From: Liolophura sinensis
Taxonomy: Eukaryota > Mollusca > Polyplacophora > Chitonida > Chitonidae
Direction of reading: 5' to 3'
Assembly (NCBI RefSeq): GCF_032854445.1
Contig: NC_088306.1
Span: 12,953,386 to 13,017,385 of the forward strand
DNA length: 64,000 nt
Shown here one piece after another: positions 45,301-58,479 of the stretch; position 1 is the stretch's first letter; every line of letters begins with the position of its first letter. Below the pieces are notes generated by a model, which searched no databases, had not been told where the DNA came from, and saw only the letters and a list, made by a program, of their open reading frames with translations. The translations under genes and the position numbers were made by a program.

Positions 45301-45746
45301 TTACCAATGCCGTGCTGTGTTTTAGTTCTTATCGAAGGTTGAATAATGTCCTTACACTCAAAAGATTAGTATGTTAATTTTGACAGAAAGTCTGTTGACT
45401 GAGTGATGCTAGAATGTATTGTTATACCATAGTATTCTGTCGTCATATTCAACATGATATCCTGTCAGTCTAATAGAATCTTTATGATGAATTAATAGAA
45501 TATGTGTGTTATATTTAACAGCACAGGCTGCTGCAATAGCAGAAAACATTCAAGCATCAGACAGACAGCTGAATTTCTGTTAAAATTAAGATTAACTTAT
45601 TGAGTATAGGCAAAATTGTATGTCAATCACTGTCTAAGCAGTTTATGAACATCCCCATCACAGAGGCAGAATTAACCGTGGATGACGCCAGAAACAGCAT
45701 ATATTAGGCTACCATTACATAATGCCTAATGTGTGCGACACCGTCG

Positions 45747-45875
45747 AATTAGTCGTCGTCATATGACTAAAAAATTATTGAGCACTACGTTAAACCCCAA
45801 GCACTCACTCACCGTCGCATTAGTGAAATATTCTTGACTACGGCGTTAAACATTTATCAAATAAATAAATATATA
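45747..45875 (+). mobile_element. Adjacent 3' tails of SINE families 2 and 1
   Basis: 45747-45811 is the family 2 3' end (GTCGTCATATGACTAAAAAA to CACTCACTCA). It is followed directly by a family 1 3' end (GTGAAATATTCTTGACTACG, tail AAATAAATAAAT). Either one inserted next to the other or a chimeric transcript was copied. Confidence 0.75.
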
Positions 45876-46900
45876 GAAGAGTAATTTGAAGAAATAATGT
45901 CAATAAGTATTGTCAATGAATCTAGACAAAATATGCGGAACATAACCATGTAGCAAATTTACGTAAGCTGAATTTAAGAAAGTTCTTTATTTTTTAAGCG
46001 AGTCACATTTTCGTGACAAAAAGAAATTTATATGTGTAGGGTTTGTACCTGCATGCCTATGCATGTTTGCATGACGTGCAACCAGGCATGCGCATTAGCA
46101 AAATTTAACGGCACTGTCTAATTGTGGCATTAGATTCATTTGGTTTTTTTTTCTCGTGTTCTGCTCTGTGTTCAAAACTGTCTAGTTCACGGATGGATAA
46201 AGCTAATGTTTACACCACCACCCTGATCCAGATCTACCTGGCTGAAGGGTTAATTCTGAAATGTAATATAGATTGCTAATCCCAGGAACCTGGCGTTCAG
46301 AGATATCTGGCAAATGCCCTGACTGTCAAAATAAACCACTCCACCATTGGCACATCCTCCATGAACTGCGTGGATTCACACAGCTGTATATGTTGTATAT
46401 ACTGGGCCTAATCCAGCCCCTCTCAGCGTTTAAAATCGGAAATGTATGCCCTGAAGCAGGTGACGACAATTGGACCCGCGATAATTCAATTTGCATTCTG
46501 ATTACGTGGGACGGGAATTACGTTCAACAAATAAAAAAAAATAAAAAAAAAAAAATATCCCCACCAACCGGACTTCAAAAAACAGGGTTTGTTACCCGCA
46601 ACAAACAACATTTTAATGATGGTCTGGGGTAGCTATGATACAATGTGATGATCAGATGCACGTCATCCGGGATGGCAGAGTTCTCCACATATCAGTCAAT
46701 GGAAGCCATCCTCAGACTGAATTTTCGGGCTAGGTATGCGTTGTGGTGTGCACATCTGGTGGAGGTCAACCGTAGGAACAGAGTCCCTTGAAAATGTATG
46801 AGAATCGAAATATTCAACAATGAGGTGCCATTCACCGGTGGTTCCACCCCCCTGCCCTTCTGAGGCCAGATTAAGCCCTGATAGGCCCCCTATACCCTCT

Positions 46901-49900
46901 CAGAAACTGGAAACACACAACAACACTAGGTAGCATTCCTCACAGCATTTAATACACCCAAAATCAAGAGAAGGTTGAATTCAATATTGCGACACATATA
47001 CAAACACAGCTAAATTTATTTATATATACACATAATCATATTAAATTTATGTATACATGTATGTACACTTTGGGATCTATTTATCCGGTTATAAATGTTC
47101 GAATCCAATATGAATACTCAGAACACAAACTTATTACAAATTTGATAAAGTAGGGTTTCACATAATCTCTGCAAACACAAATTATCGCAAAATCTCAATG
47201 AAATATCCACGACAAATATTCTATAATGTAAATCAAGCGTGGACAGAGCGTGAGCTAATCTTCACACTGGATGGAAAATATGCCGAACAGTGAGCAAATA
47301 TTTTAGCCGGCTTATACCTGTTGCCCTATGTTTTTTTTTTTTAAAATATACACATCCTACAATACAATTTAAAGACCCCTGATGCAATAAATGACGATGT
47401 TGCCAAAATTCACTAAGGACACAAATCAACGTGGATTTCAGAACGCTACCGAAGGCTAAGTAGATTATATTACCATAACAAGCTATAGTCTTGCACATTT
47501 ATTGTCATGGTAGTCCATAGCAACAGACCCTGGTTCTAGACGTCGGGATATACTTTACCATATTAAAATCTGGTGATCACTGGTCAGTACATCAGCCAAA
47601 GAGAACGCAGTGAAGATTCTGACCGGCTATAAAGTATAAGCAAAGCTTAGAGGAAACTGTCATTTTCTGTTGTGATGCTGCAGAACTTTGTCACTACGTT
47701 GGTATTTTACGATCAAACTTGCAGGTCTGCGGCGCGTCCCTCAAGGCACACTGAATTCGCGAGGGCAATCGGTCATTTCAGCGCACTACACACATTTAGT
47801 TGCCAGGGTAGTTGTTTAACGTTAAAGAACAGATATTTTCAGCACCACTACACATCAGTTGAGAGGACGATGGAAAACCTGTTCTCCATTCCACTTGCGA
47901 TTAGTTAAAATACCTAAAATCATTGTTTATATAATTCACTGAATACGAAACAAATGTGCACATGATTTGGGTTTGTGTGGTGACAAAGTTATACATGATG
48001 CTCAAAGGATAGTTTTTGGGCCAATGAAGGAAAAAGGAACAGGTTAATTGAAATATACAAGACTCCTTTTTCACCTGTGTTTTAAGTGAGGACAGCCAGA
48101 GAGGAAGCTACGTCCAGTAAATTGAAAGGGAAGGTATTAAACCCGTAAAACATGTGATTCAAAGAATGGCATTACCCTTTCAACCGTGCTTCAGATACAG
48201 GTCCAGCAGTGTGGTGGGAGCACTCACACGATTTTAGTTGTTGGGACATGGAGCAGGTCGTAGGAAAATTTTGACTGAGTCAAAAATTTTAAAGCAGCAG
48301 GCTTCACAATTTGAAAATCAAAAAAACCTTACAACAACTGAGTAAAGCACAGGGCTTTTGTACGTATCACATGGTTCTACGCACAAACTCGGCAAAGCAG
48401 CCAAACTAAATGTATATACTGTGACTGAAGCCAAAGAAAATACAGCGAGGATGCAAAGATAACTTTACCATTTATAAAAAAATGACAGTGAATGAAATTA
48501 AAGAAAATGATAATGTTACATGTATGTGAAGATGATTGCATGTAGCGAGATTTATTACAAAATATTCTAAATGACGGATGCTTTGAATACTAATTCTAAA
48601 CGCATGTATATCCATTATTAAAATGTGGCAAAGAAATGACATCAACAGTCATTTTATTACACCTCTTCACCAGGCAGCGTCACAAAAGATATCCTATTCC
48701 ATTAATATGGAACCATTATTTGAACGATAGATGCCACGGGCCAATCTAGGATGTTGTGAACTGATTATAATGAGATGCGAAGGGGAAACAACACTATAAA
48801 AATACAAAACATTTTGAAATGTTATACAAAAAATGCCCAATAAAATAGAAGGCAGAGAGTTACAACTACTCTTGTTGGGTTATAGTTGCCTCAACACAAT
48901 GGCGTTGATAAAGAGCACAAAAAAAAAAAAAAAGTAAAACTAGATAAATGTCACCGTGACATCAAAACGTTGCATGACAGAGATATTATGTGTGAGTGGT
49001 GGACCATCAAAACTTCACGCTGCACTTGAAAAATGTCCCTTATCGTTTTGGTCCAACATTAAACCCTCGAATCCAAAGTAGACTTGTGTCATACTACATG
49101 TATTTGGTATTAAAACAGCATGAATCAATGTACGTCTTCTTCACAACAGTTGCATTACTTAACTTCGTTAAAAAGCAATCCATAAAGAATAGTTTCTGGA
49201 CCAAACATTATTAATGGCTCTATTGAGAGATTCATTATTGCTCTAAACATTTTTGTGCAAAGTATTAATTGCCACTCCAAAATTGTCATGGCTCAAAAAG
49301 TCATGGTACTGAAGTCTGGTCCATACTGTCGTAGTATAATCCACAAGTCAAACCTTCTGAAATTAAACTGATACATGCATGTGTAGCTATTTAGGTATAT
49401 GAATGATAGAACTATTTAATTTGGTAACGTTTGTTTCATGCCTACCCACTAATGTCATGTTCACGATTTGGTTCAGGCATAAACTTAGGCCAAAAACAAT
49501 CCTAACATATCAAGTTGGCAATTAAATTTAAAATGACAAAATAAAATTAATTTTAGGTTGACGTAAATGTAAATATTTGTCAAATTTACAAATAAGAACA
49601 ACCTACTAACACTTTATTTTCATTTCTCCAGTCATTTCATTTTAATTTATCTTGCCGTTCCACTATATTCAAATGTGAATAAATGGCAGAGGCAACAGTG
49701 GACAACGAAAGTGTCTTTTAATTTGAGCCCGATTCAAGGCATGGAAAAAGCAATGTAATTCCGCTCCTTTATCTGTCCATTCTAATTTCTTTGGTGGACA
49801 ATCTTGATTGAGCTGATGTTGTTGCTCTCAACATCATATACACAGACTTATCCTAGACTACACTGTACATGTAGAAGAGACATGTTTCCAGTCTGTCTAT

Positions 49901-51647
49901 GACCACTAGAGAGGCGACAATTAACTGCCTATCATAATCAACCTTTAAAAAGCACATGCCTGGTGTTAAATAATGTCAAGACCCAACTTTACATTCCAAT
50001 AACCTGGAATAAGGAGCTCTATTTGGCCAACAAAGTAGGGCAGAGATCAGTTGTTAGTTCAGACTGGCTTAATACTGTCTGGCTTTTGTGAGGCGGGCTG
50101 GAAGTGAGCTAGACCAGAGCATCAGGGGGAGAGGGAGAGGGGAGGGGGGGAGGAGGGGAGAGGGGAGGGGGGGGGGGGAGTGTTAGCTCCACATACTTCA
50201 GAATGGATGGTAACTCTGTTGGTAATGCACTATCTACAGCATGAAGTAAATGAGAAAACAAAAACCATTTCAATAAAACCCAGTATCGATATTGAGATTA
50301 AAGTTGCATGCTGTTGCCTTGTGTTACATGTGGGCCGTAAAATACAGCCCTAATCTGCATGTATCACCCAGCATTCATACATCAGATAATGCATGGGTCT
50401 TGCAAAGTTATATTCATTTTGAGCCAATGAATATTTTGTTTTCTTGTTGTCCTAAAAGAGGACATGGTCAACTTTATGAATTTCATAAGTACATCCTGCA
50501 CGATCAAATTTGGCAAAGTTTGGCAAAGTTCTAGGATCAGCCTTAGAGTGGACTATTGCGAGTGGGAAGCAAGACTCAAATAGCTAAGGGTAAGTCAAAT
50601 GAGTTATTCAACACAGGCAATAGCCAATTCAAGCTTTACTCCATAAGACTGAATATAAGGGCAATATATAGTGAACAAAGTGCCGGGATTAATTCATAAG
50701 ATTTAATTAGTGACTTTATTACTGGTTGCACGAAGACCCTATTTATCCTCAACCTGTAAAGAAAGTTTCAGACAGCTATGAGAGTGCCATTTTGCCCAAA
50801 AGAAGAATGCAGAATTTAAAACAGAAACAATCAGATTTAATAATCATAATTCCAGAAAGAGCATATAAATTAAGGAATTTCCTTGTAGGGCTGTTACAGC
50901 CCTGTACATGTAGGTGGAATATGGAAGTGCTCAAGGAATAGAAAAAGCTTTTACAAAACTACATGCAGAACTATGACGTGAAATATTCGAAAAAATTTGT
51001 AGCATTTCTAACACAGCACTAATAGCAGTAAGGTGAACTTAATTTAGCTGTTTTTACACACTGAGGCAAAGAAGACTTTGATAAAATAAACTGAAAAGTT
51101 AAAAAAGCCTGCACAATTCTCTAAGAGTACCGAACTGACAAAAATATGGGTGTGATATGACATGTCGACAATTCTAAAATTTCGGATGACCAACAGTGGA
51201 CAAAATACAACATTGGGTTGCTATGTGCTGCTATATACACTTGACTACATAGTGAATTTTGTGTCACCATACACTGTAACCTGGGCGCATTATGTATCAG
51301 AGGCAGTGGTTATGTTCATAAGTGCCTTTACAATAGCTACACATATGTAACATGGGTTGCTGCCAAACCTGAGAGTTCGTCTTTTTTTTTTTTTTTTTGT
51401 CATAAATTCTTTTGTTTTTTTTGGTTTTACATATTTTCCTGGAAAATGATAACCACATTTTCCCTGTCAACATGGATCTTTGATGCAGGAGATGGGCACA
51501 GTCCCAGAGAAAGCACTGATTGGCACAGTCAAAGCAAATGCTTATGTCACATCCAGGATGTGGTGGTTACCCTAGTAACGCTGAATGTGGCTGCGGATTT
51601 CCCACACAGCATGGCTTGCTGCTGCAGATGCTACTCTTCATCTGATG
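46901..51647 (-). other. AT-rich region, probably FBXO45 3'UTR and flank
   Basis: No coding feature on either strand. It lies immediately downstream (minus sense) of the FBXO45 stop, and vertebrate FBXO45 has a long 3'UTR, so much of it may be 3'UTR. A poly(T) run lies at 51381-51397 and an extreme G/A tract at 50125-50180. Confidence 0.4.
50125..50180. repeat. Purine tract, G-rich
   Basis: Almost pure G/A: GGGGGAGAGGGAGAGGGGAG followed by further G runs of up to ten. Many G-runs make quadruplex or triplex structure plausible on the + strand. In an FBXO45 transcript it would be a C/U tract. Confidence 0.9.
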
Positions 51648-51756
51648 TCATCCATCTAGAGGGGGTCCCAGGTAAACCATAGACACTTCTGTGTTTCCAT
51701 AAACTGCAGACACTGCAGGATACAGGTGCATGTCGGTAACCCTCTGAACGCCACAC
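51648..51756 (-). CDS. FBXO45: FBXO45 last coding exon, with apparent 1-nt deletion
   Basis: Read on the minus strand after a CATATAG acceptor, the exon begins VAFRGLP in phase with exon 2, exactly the family sequence. It then continues in a different frame as [14 protein letters not shown] and VYLGPPLDG followed by TGA, again exactly the family C-terminus. Between the two, eight nucleotides stand where the family has three codons, so one base is missing. Left unchanged, translation leaves the SPRY frame after LP. Could be an assembly error, an allele, or a genuine mutation. Confidence 0.85.
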
Positions 51757-51871
51757 CTATATGTAGCAAACACAGTCAAAATAAACATGGTCAGTATTGC
51801 CATTAAAGCCAGTTTGAGGCAATATAAGTTTAATTTCTTTTCACATACTGCCGGCTATTCACTACAGGGAA

Positions 51872-52131
51872 GGGGCCTCCGTGGCTCAGTCGGTTAAAGC
51901 GCTAGCGCAGCGTAATGACCCAGGAGTCTCTCACCAATGCGGTCGCTGTGAGTTCAAGTCCAGCTCATGCTGGCTTCCTCTCCGGCCGTACGTGAAAAAG
52001 GTCTGACAGCAACCTGCGGATGGTCGTGGGTTTCCCCCGGGCTCTGCCCGGTTTCCACCCACCATAATGCTGGCTGCCGTCGTATAAGTGAAATATTCTT
52101 GAGTACGGCGTAAAACACCAATCAAAAAAAA
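51872..52131 (+). mobile_element. Full-length SINE family 1, recent insertion
   Basis: The head GGGCCTCCGTGGCTCAGTCG carries an A box (TGGCTCAGTCGG) and GAGTTCAAGTCC is the B box. Body blocks follow and the tail is short, ATCAAAAAAAA. A perfect 13-bp duplication TCACTACAGGGAA flanks it (51859-51871, 52132-52144). It is among the least diverged copies here. Lies in the FBXO45 intron between exons 2 and 3. Confidence 0.93.
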
Positions 52132-52214
52132 TCACTACAGGGAAAAATGTGCCGACCGCAAAAAATCAAGAAATCACTACAGGGAAAAATGTGCCGACCG
52201 CAAAAAATCAAGAA
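52131..52214. repeat. 42-bp tandem duplication at a SINE target site
   Basis: ATCACTACAGGGAAAAATGT and the next 22 bases are repeated exactly once. The unit contains the SINE's downstream target site duplication, so the event happened at or after insertion. Confidence 0.95.
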
Positions 52215-53374
52215 ATAAAATTCGCTTATACAACGGTTACCAGCACTGTGTTAAGAGAAAAATGGAAACCCATGACAATCCTTCTGTTGCTGTCGGGCCT
52301 TCCCGCGTACAACTGGAGAGGAAGCCAACAAAAGCTGGATTTGAACTCAAGCTTTGTTGAGACGGTCTCCTGAGTGATAATGCTGTGCTGCACTAGCCCC
52401 CCTCACCATGGAAGCCTCTCTCACCACTGACATGCACAATCAGGTGCATGTGTAGATGTTCCACACCTGACTTTGTAGCCACCTGAATAGTGCTTTGACA
52501 GCTTGCTTTGTACAGTAAGTAAATTTATCACTGAGACATTTTGGTAGTCCTTGATAAAGTCAACCTACAATGTAATGCCTATATGAATATTTATTCATTT
52601 ACTTCATTGCTGCTTCATGCCAAATTCAGACATGTTTCACTTACATGATGTCTTTTTATGGGTGGAAGATACCAGAGTTGTAGTACCATGAGTCTGGCAT
52701 AAACCACCGAACTTTGGCAAGTTACTAACAAACTTTCCCACGTGTGATGTACACATAAACATGTGTGTACATCACATCGGTAGAAGAAATGTGATGAACT
52801 GCTTAGGTAAAATAAGACAACACCTTGCAACCATGACAATCTGGAATGTCTAACTAGACTACCCTAATTCTACAACCAATATTTTGCAACATTCTGAGAG
52901 AACTATGGGGTGTGGAGAAATTATTTGCACAGTATTAGGAAGCTTGCATCTTTCATGACACAAACAAGTCAGTTTTAGCATTCATTTTCTTAATACTTAT
53001 TTGCATAAATTCCACAGAAAATTAAGTGCTTTAGTGGTTGAAAACATAAAAGATTTACAGTCTATTTCATCAACGTTACGATGACTAAGTGCAGTTTTAT
53101 ATTGTGCAGAAAGGGTGTGGATATAATGCATACAAAATGACAAGTTACCAGATTATGATCATTACATGATTACAGTATACTAAACGCACAGTAGGCCTAT
53201 CACAATGTTATGGGAGGTGCTACTTTTTTCTGAACGAACTATTTAGTTTGAATCACACTAAGGGAGGCTACTTTGATATGGTAGAAGAAATGCTGATATT
53301 CCATCATGTCCACAGTCGTCTCCCTTGTTCCATTTCGTTTTCCTAGAGGGCATTCCCATTAATAGCAAAGGTTG
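52215..53374. other. FBXO45 intron, mostly featureless
   Basis: Contains an old family 3 SINE-like relic at 52575-52760 (AACTTTGGCAAGTTACTAAC, AACTTTCCCACGTG) on the minus strand. Nothing else seen. Confidence 0.5.
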
Positions 53375-53385
53375 TACATATATTT

Positions 53386-53658
53386 CATTTTTTTTTTTTT
53401 TTTTTTTGATTGGTGTTTTACGCCGTACTCAAGAATATTTCACTTATACGACGGCGGCCAGCATTATGGTGGGTGGAAACCGGGCATATCCTGGGGGAAA
53501 CCCACGACCATCCGCAGGTTGCTGTCAGACCTTCTCACGTACGGCCGGAGAGGAAGCCAGCATGAGCTGGACTTGAACTCACAGCGACCGCATTGGTGAG
53601 AGACTCCTGGGTCATTACGCTGCGCTAGCGCTTTAACCGACTGAGCCACGGAGGCCCC
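53386..53658 (-). mobile_element. Full-length SINE family 1 with target site duplication
   Basis: Poly(T) at the left, full body, and head ending GACTGAGCCACGGAGGCCCC at the right. An 11-bp repeat TACATATATTT flanks it at 53375-53385 and 53659-53669. Opposite orientation to the copy at 51872, so the two could form a long hairpin in FBXO45 pre-mRNA. Confidence 0.93.
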
Positions 53659-53669
53659 TACATATATTT

Positions 53670-55396
53670 AAGAAGCTTGATCTATATAATATTACTGATA
53701 TTCATTCCTTTTCAAAATGGCTCAATGTGTCCTGTATGTCCTGGAAATGATATACAGTACACATATAAGTAACTCACACTGTGGTATTCCCAAAAACACA
53801 CATTCTCAAGTAAAATTACTTACTTTCTTCACAATACTTAAGACAATATACATTATAATAGAAGAGAATGCAAGAATATTGGTACCTCTACAAAAATATT
53901 TATTCTTGTTTAAAAGGCACGGTAAATTACCTAAAGTTTCACATGTAAGTTACTGTCATTTACTTTCGCACGATCTGAGTGGGCAGCAAGATGACAGAAG
54001 ACAGTCGTTAGTCCCCTGCTTCATTCATTACCCTGCAGGGCACTTGGCAGTTTGGTCGCTAATCCTCGTGGGGTCGAGTCTCTGACAGTGAGGTGTGCAG
54101 ATCTCCCGACTAGTAGGCTTACAAGTACATCTCTAAATATACCCATCAATGAAATCGAAGAAAGTATCAAGACTGGCAATGCCTATTACAAATCTTTAAA
54201 TTCTAAACACTGTTTCAAAGCATGACCAAGCATGTACAAACAAGGAATGTACACACACAATGTACGCTGCAGTAAACCAATTATTCAGGTTAGGCCCAAA
54301 TGGAAGTCACCTCACACCGTTATCTGAGTGAACAAATGTATTTCTGCTAAAAACAAATTTCGCTGAGAAATATCTGTCATCAGCTTCCTGCGTTCATGTA
54401 ATTCCAATTCAGTGCCAGAATTTCAGTCTACACACAATCAAAAACTGTCCTCCTATTGCAGAAGAGTGACAGTTCCCGCGTTTTGAAATTGGGAACCCCC
54501 CAGGAAACACAGAAAACATTGTTTCCGAAAACAATCACGATTAACTCTTTTTTTTTTCGGAAGCACTGTGTGCGAGCCTGGCATATCGGGAATCAGACAA
54601 GATTTATCTGTTTTGTTGACATATTAGAAGTTTGCACAACACTGACTGGTTATATTTCAAAATAAAGTGCAAGTTTACGACTACCAGTATGCACATATTC
54701 CCATGTGTCGCCAGTAACAGGTAAAATTATTTTTTTGTCTTTCGTCAGCTAAAATCACGCCATCAGCGAGTATAAGACACGTTGAGATTTCGAGCCCTGT
54801 TACTGTAAGTTGTTGCTTTAAACGCAGTTGAGATCATCATCTGCTGGTAATTGGCAAGTAAGGATTTGCAGGGCTCTAAGTTGTGTTACATGCACATTAG
54901 CGGATTTTTGACATGCCATTCCACATGTGCAAAGGTACTGGGTGGTCACCCTCATGCTCGGGAGGGATTTTTCTCCGAATCCCTTCATCATTAAATGGCG
55001 ATCATAAAACAATCAAGGTGTACCTCTCGTTAAGTAAACCTTTATGTACTAAATTCCTTATGATCAAAACTGAGGAAAATACGAACTGCTGGTGGCAGAG
55101 CATAGACTGACTGCTCAGTGAAACGTGAGCTTGTTTATTACATTTGGTGACTGTCTATATAATCCCCTGACCACAGCTGATGCTCTCCCGCGGCGCCCAG
55201 TCAGTAAGAACCACAATCAACGCTATGAATCCAGGGATACACTTTCCGAGTCCCACAGCGAAACTTTAGGTCATTTACCGTGGTTTCAAACCTTTAACAC
55301 AAATTGTTAGCACAAACGTGCTAACTTATTTCAAGCCCCTTGTACATTGAGCATTTTTGTTTTTATGTAACATGAAACTTTGTAGCCTGTACATAC
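53670..55396. other. FBXO45 intron, no feature seen
   Basis: AT-rich, no recognisable element. Confidence 0.5.
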
Positions 55397-55472
55397 CTAA
55401 AAATTCATAATTCTTCTCAAAAGCTAGAGTGTTATCTTCACAGTCAAGTATAACCCGTATCCTCTCGCCGAC
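55397..55472 (-). CDS. FBXO45: FBXO45 middle coding exon (SPRY)
   Basis: 76 nt on the minus strand, after a CATTGCAG acceptor, phase 0 in and phase 1 out at TTAG|GTATGT. Encodes [20 protein letters not shown] and NYEFLG, the central SPRY-domain segment, nearly identical to FBXO45 of vertebrates. Confidence 0.93.
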
Positions 55473-56493
55473 CTGCAATGCAAAACGAGGTTCAGAGATA
55501 AATCTACGGTTTATAGCAGGGTTACTCATATAATACAGATTCAAGCAAATGCCAAATAAAAATGCAACAGTTTCCTATTACAATGACATTTAAAAAGAAT
55601 AGGACATGTGTTACTTTTAGGCATAACTCAGTTCAGAAATCCGTACCATTCCAAGTCAATGATTAGATCTGTACCACACTGCACTTGGTTACTCCCGTAG
55701 GTTTTATGCATTTGACCCTGAACATTCTGTTACTGTCGTTGTTGATGCCATTTTTAAGGAATGCAGTCTTTGATACCCTCTCACACGACTGCATCGGCAT
55801 GAACAGAAATCCGAACAGATTTTCAAATTCTTTCATAAGAACTCATGAAAAAAGCTGTTCTAATACTCCCTGTTACCTAAGCACTAGACTGACTGCACAG
55901 TGAAGCGTAATAATCACTTCTTTGAATTCTGAGTGCAAATACAGACATTAGGATTACAACTAAGAAATCAGAAACAGTTTTCATGCCTTAATTTCTAACG
56001 ACCCAGTACACAGTAAACACACACTATTGGCAGTACCTCAAGGGAACACACTGAATTCTCTAGGGAATCTAAGTACCTCAGCCACATATGAACTCTGACC
56101 TCAGAAAGTAGGTAAAACAGGTCAGCTGTGCTGACCACAATGTATACGTATACATAATACATGTAATACTGCCTGGGTCATCTTTCAGTGATTCATATAT
56201 GAAGTTTAATAGAATATTGCTCTGTAGTTCTGCAGATATGTCATTCTAAAGCCCACAGCAGACAAGAGCCATTGTTCAGCTATTGACCACGAGTAACCAA
56301 ATCCTCATTGTGTGTAGGCAGTTTTTTAGTGAGGTTTTCGACTCGCCAGACCTTGAGTCAAGTATCTAGCCTGTTTGATATTTTCAGGCATGCGAGAGAA
56401 AAACCTCACCATAGGCAGTGAACGTAAGCCACCAGCTCAGCGAACATAAACAGGAAAATAGAAATGCACTAATAAATCAGGTGACATTTTAAA

Positions 56494-56577
56494 ATGGCGG
56501 ACAAAAAGGAGGATTCACCCATCTTTGTCAATAAAAAGCTGATAAACGATGACGGTGCCGATTCAATAAAATTAGAG
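56494..56577 (+). CDS. Candidate first coding exon of an unknown gene
   Basis: ATG in an AAAATGG context opens 28 codons reading MADKKEDSPIFVNKKLINDD and GADSIKLE, ending at GAG|GTAAAC. The charged, non-repetitive composition and the exact donor look like a real 5' exon on the strand opposite FBXO45. No downstream exon was found and no family recognised. Chance or a retrocopied fragment remain possible. Confidence 0.3.
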
Positions 56578-57849
56578 GTAAACTCAACTGCATGATCTGA
56601 GTCCACCATTTTTCCTCTCATAAGCCATGTGAGGGGTCCTTAGTCTGGTCACATGACCTGTGTCAGGGCGATCTGTAACGCATCGACTGAGTTTAACGTT
56701 CTCAATGAGGCAACCACCTCATCTGGTCAATAGCTGAGTGCTTGGCTCTCGTCTGCGGCGAGTTTAAGTGAAATATGAACTCCAACGTCAGAAAGTAGGT
56801 CAAAGGTCATCCGTGTAGACTACACTCCACCTGTACTTTCTCGGAGAACCAACAATGAATCCCCGTAGGAGGTTTCATTACATCTGGCTCAGCAGTTTTG
56901 GAGATATGCACCTAACTTTACAAGTCATTTATGACTACCACCAAGAGAAAGTAGGTCAAAGGTCATTTGCACTGACAACACTAATACATTCAAGGGAGCC
57001 TATAAGTGGATGCATGTACACGTAAGAAGTTTTGATGAATTTTGCTGAAACAGTTTTGGTGATATAATGCTATCTTGCCAAATAGGAATTCTGACCACAA
57101 GAAGGTCAAACATCAATGAAATTTGGCTGACCATGTTCATTTTTGATAGGCTTCTATCTTGACTCAACATGAATAACTTTAAATAGGGGAGCTTAACAAG
57201 TTGGAACTCTTTTGTAGTTGATGTGTAAAAAATGTCCTACTGTGACATGTGACTTGTGAAAAATGTTAGGCAACCATTGTTGACATAAATTTACTAATCA
57301 CCTGTCTCTCCCCTTTCGACAGGCATAAATGACATCTCCTTCCATTAGTAACTTCTCAAGTTCACAATCAGTTCAGCTTCTCAATTTTCTGCATCATTCA
57401 TCTACTTCAAATTACTCATTATGAACTTTTTTTCTGACGCCATGTTATAGTAAATGTTATAAAACACACATAGTTGCCTAACATTTTGACAGGTCACAAT
57501 GACACAGTCGTATTTTTTCAACTTTCATCCACAAAAGAGTTCGAACTATATTCTCCCATTTTGTGTAATACTTTTGGTTTTTTCTTAAATGCCTACATGT
57601 GTAACCATATCACACACATTCCTTCCACACTGATTTCAATGAGTAACGATCAGTATATGTAAGATGAAGAATGTGATGCCTGGCATCTCTTTGCTGGAGT
57701 GATATCCAGCCATCAATATCAAAACTTTAAAAATACATCATAACATGTGTGCATCAAATCCTTGAAATTTTGACCCATGACCCATGCTGTGGCAGAAGCA
57801 AAATGTGTCCCAGACCCACCAGTTTGAGCCATCAACGGCTACAGGCCTC

Positions 57850-58390
57850 TCCAAGTCCAAAAGAGAACAAAAATGGCAATAATTTTGTTGGAAATGGACA
57901 CAACAGCCCGAAATGCCCGAAAACTCAAAGGTAATCTGTAATTTATTATGGTTGTACTATTTAAGCTTCATTTGAACAATTTTGAAATAGAAACTTCAGA
58001 ACACCGTAACCAATAAACCATAACCAAGTACCAATTCAATAGATAAGAATGAACCATTTTATAATCTGTAATTTGCCCTGGTGGTACTATTTAAAGTATC
58101 AAGTGAACCATTTTGAAAAAAAAAAAAATTTGGAACACTGTTCAAGTCCAAAAGAGCCATAATTATCCAAAATTGGAGTTAGATGAGCGGTGCAAAACTC
58201 AAACTTGATCTGTAACTTGTTACGATGAAGCCATTACCAAGTTTCAATTCAATTCCATTTACGAAGCATTTCGGAAAAAAGTCAGGAAAACAGTTGAACC
58301 TGATGTAGGTGTACGAATTTCAAACCTGATTTGCAACTTGTTATGGTGAGGCCACATACCAAATTTCAATTCAATACAATGAACTGACTG
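57850..58390. repeat. Diverged tandem repeat, roughly 110-150 bp unit, about 4 copies
   Basis: Blocks such as AATCTGTAATTTATTATGGT, CAAGTCCAAAAGAG and AAGTACCAATTCAAT recur with heavy divergence at about 57930, 58065, 58205 and 58325. Intronic to FBXO45. Confidence 0.6.
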
Positions 58391-58479
58391 ATGGGGTCAT
58401 ATGTTGTTCATTAGACGGTCTAACCATATGAGAAAAAAGAAACTCAATATTCCTGCTAGAATTACATGTATACTGGCTA

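Larger units (their letters stand above)
44731..46900. other. 3' flank between convergent genes
   Basis: No gene supported. Contains SINE tails at 45747-45875 and a doubled AATAAA at 45270-45297. The region 46270-46900 has short frames with weak resemblance to transposase sequence that could not be confirmed. Confidence 0.45.

Noticed and set aside
46273..46900. Possible Tc1/mariner transposase piece (a MMVWG-like motif near 46616)
   Set aside because: Only a handful of residues resemble the family, with stops around them and no inverted terminal repeats seen; too weak to annotate.
51872..51945. tRNA gene
   Set aside because: A- and B-box sequences belong to the tRNA-derived head of a SINE with body, tail and target duplications. 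The cloverleaf is not intact.
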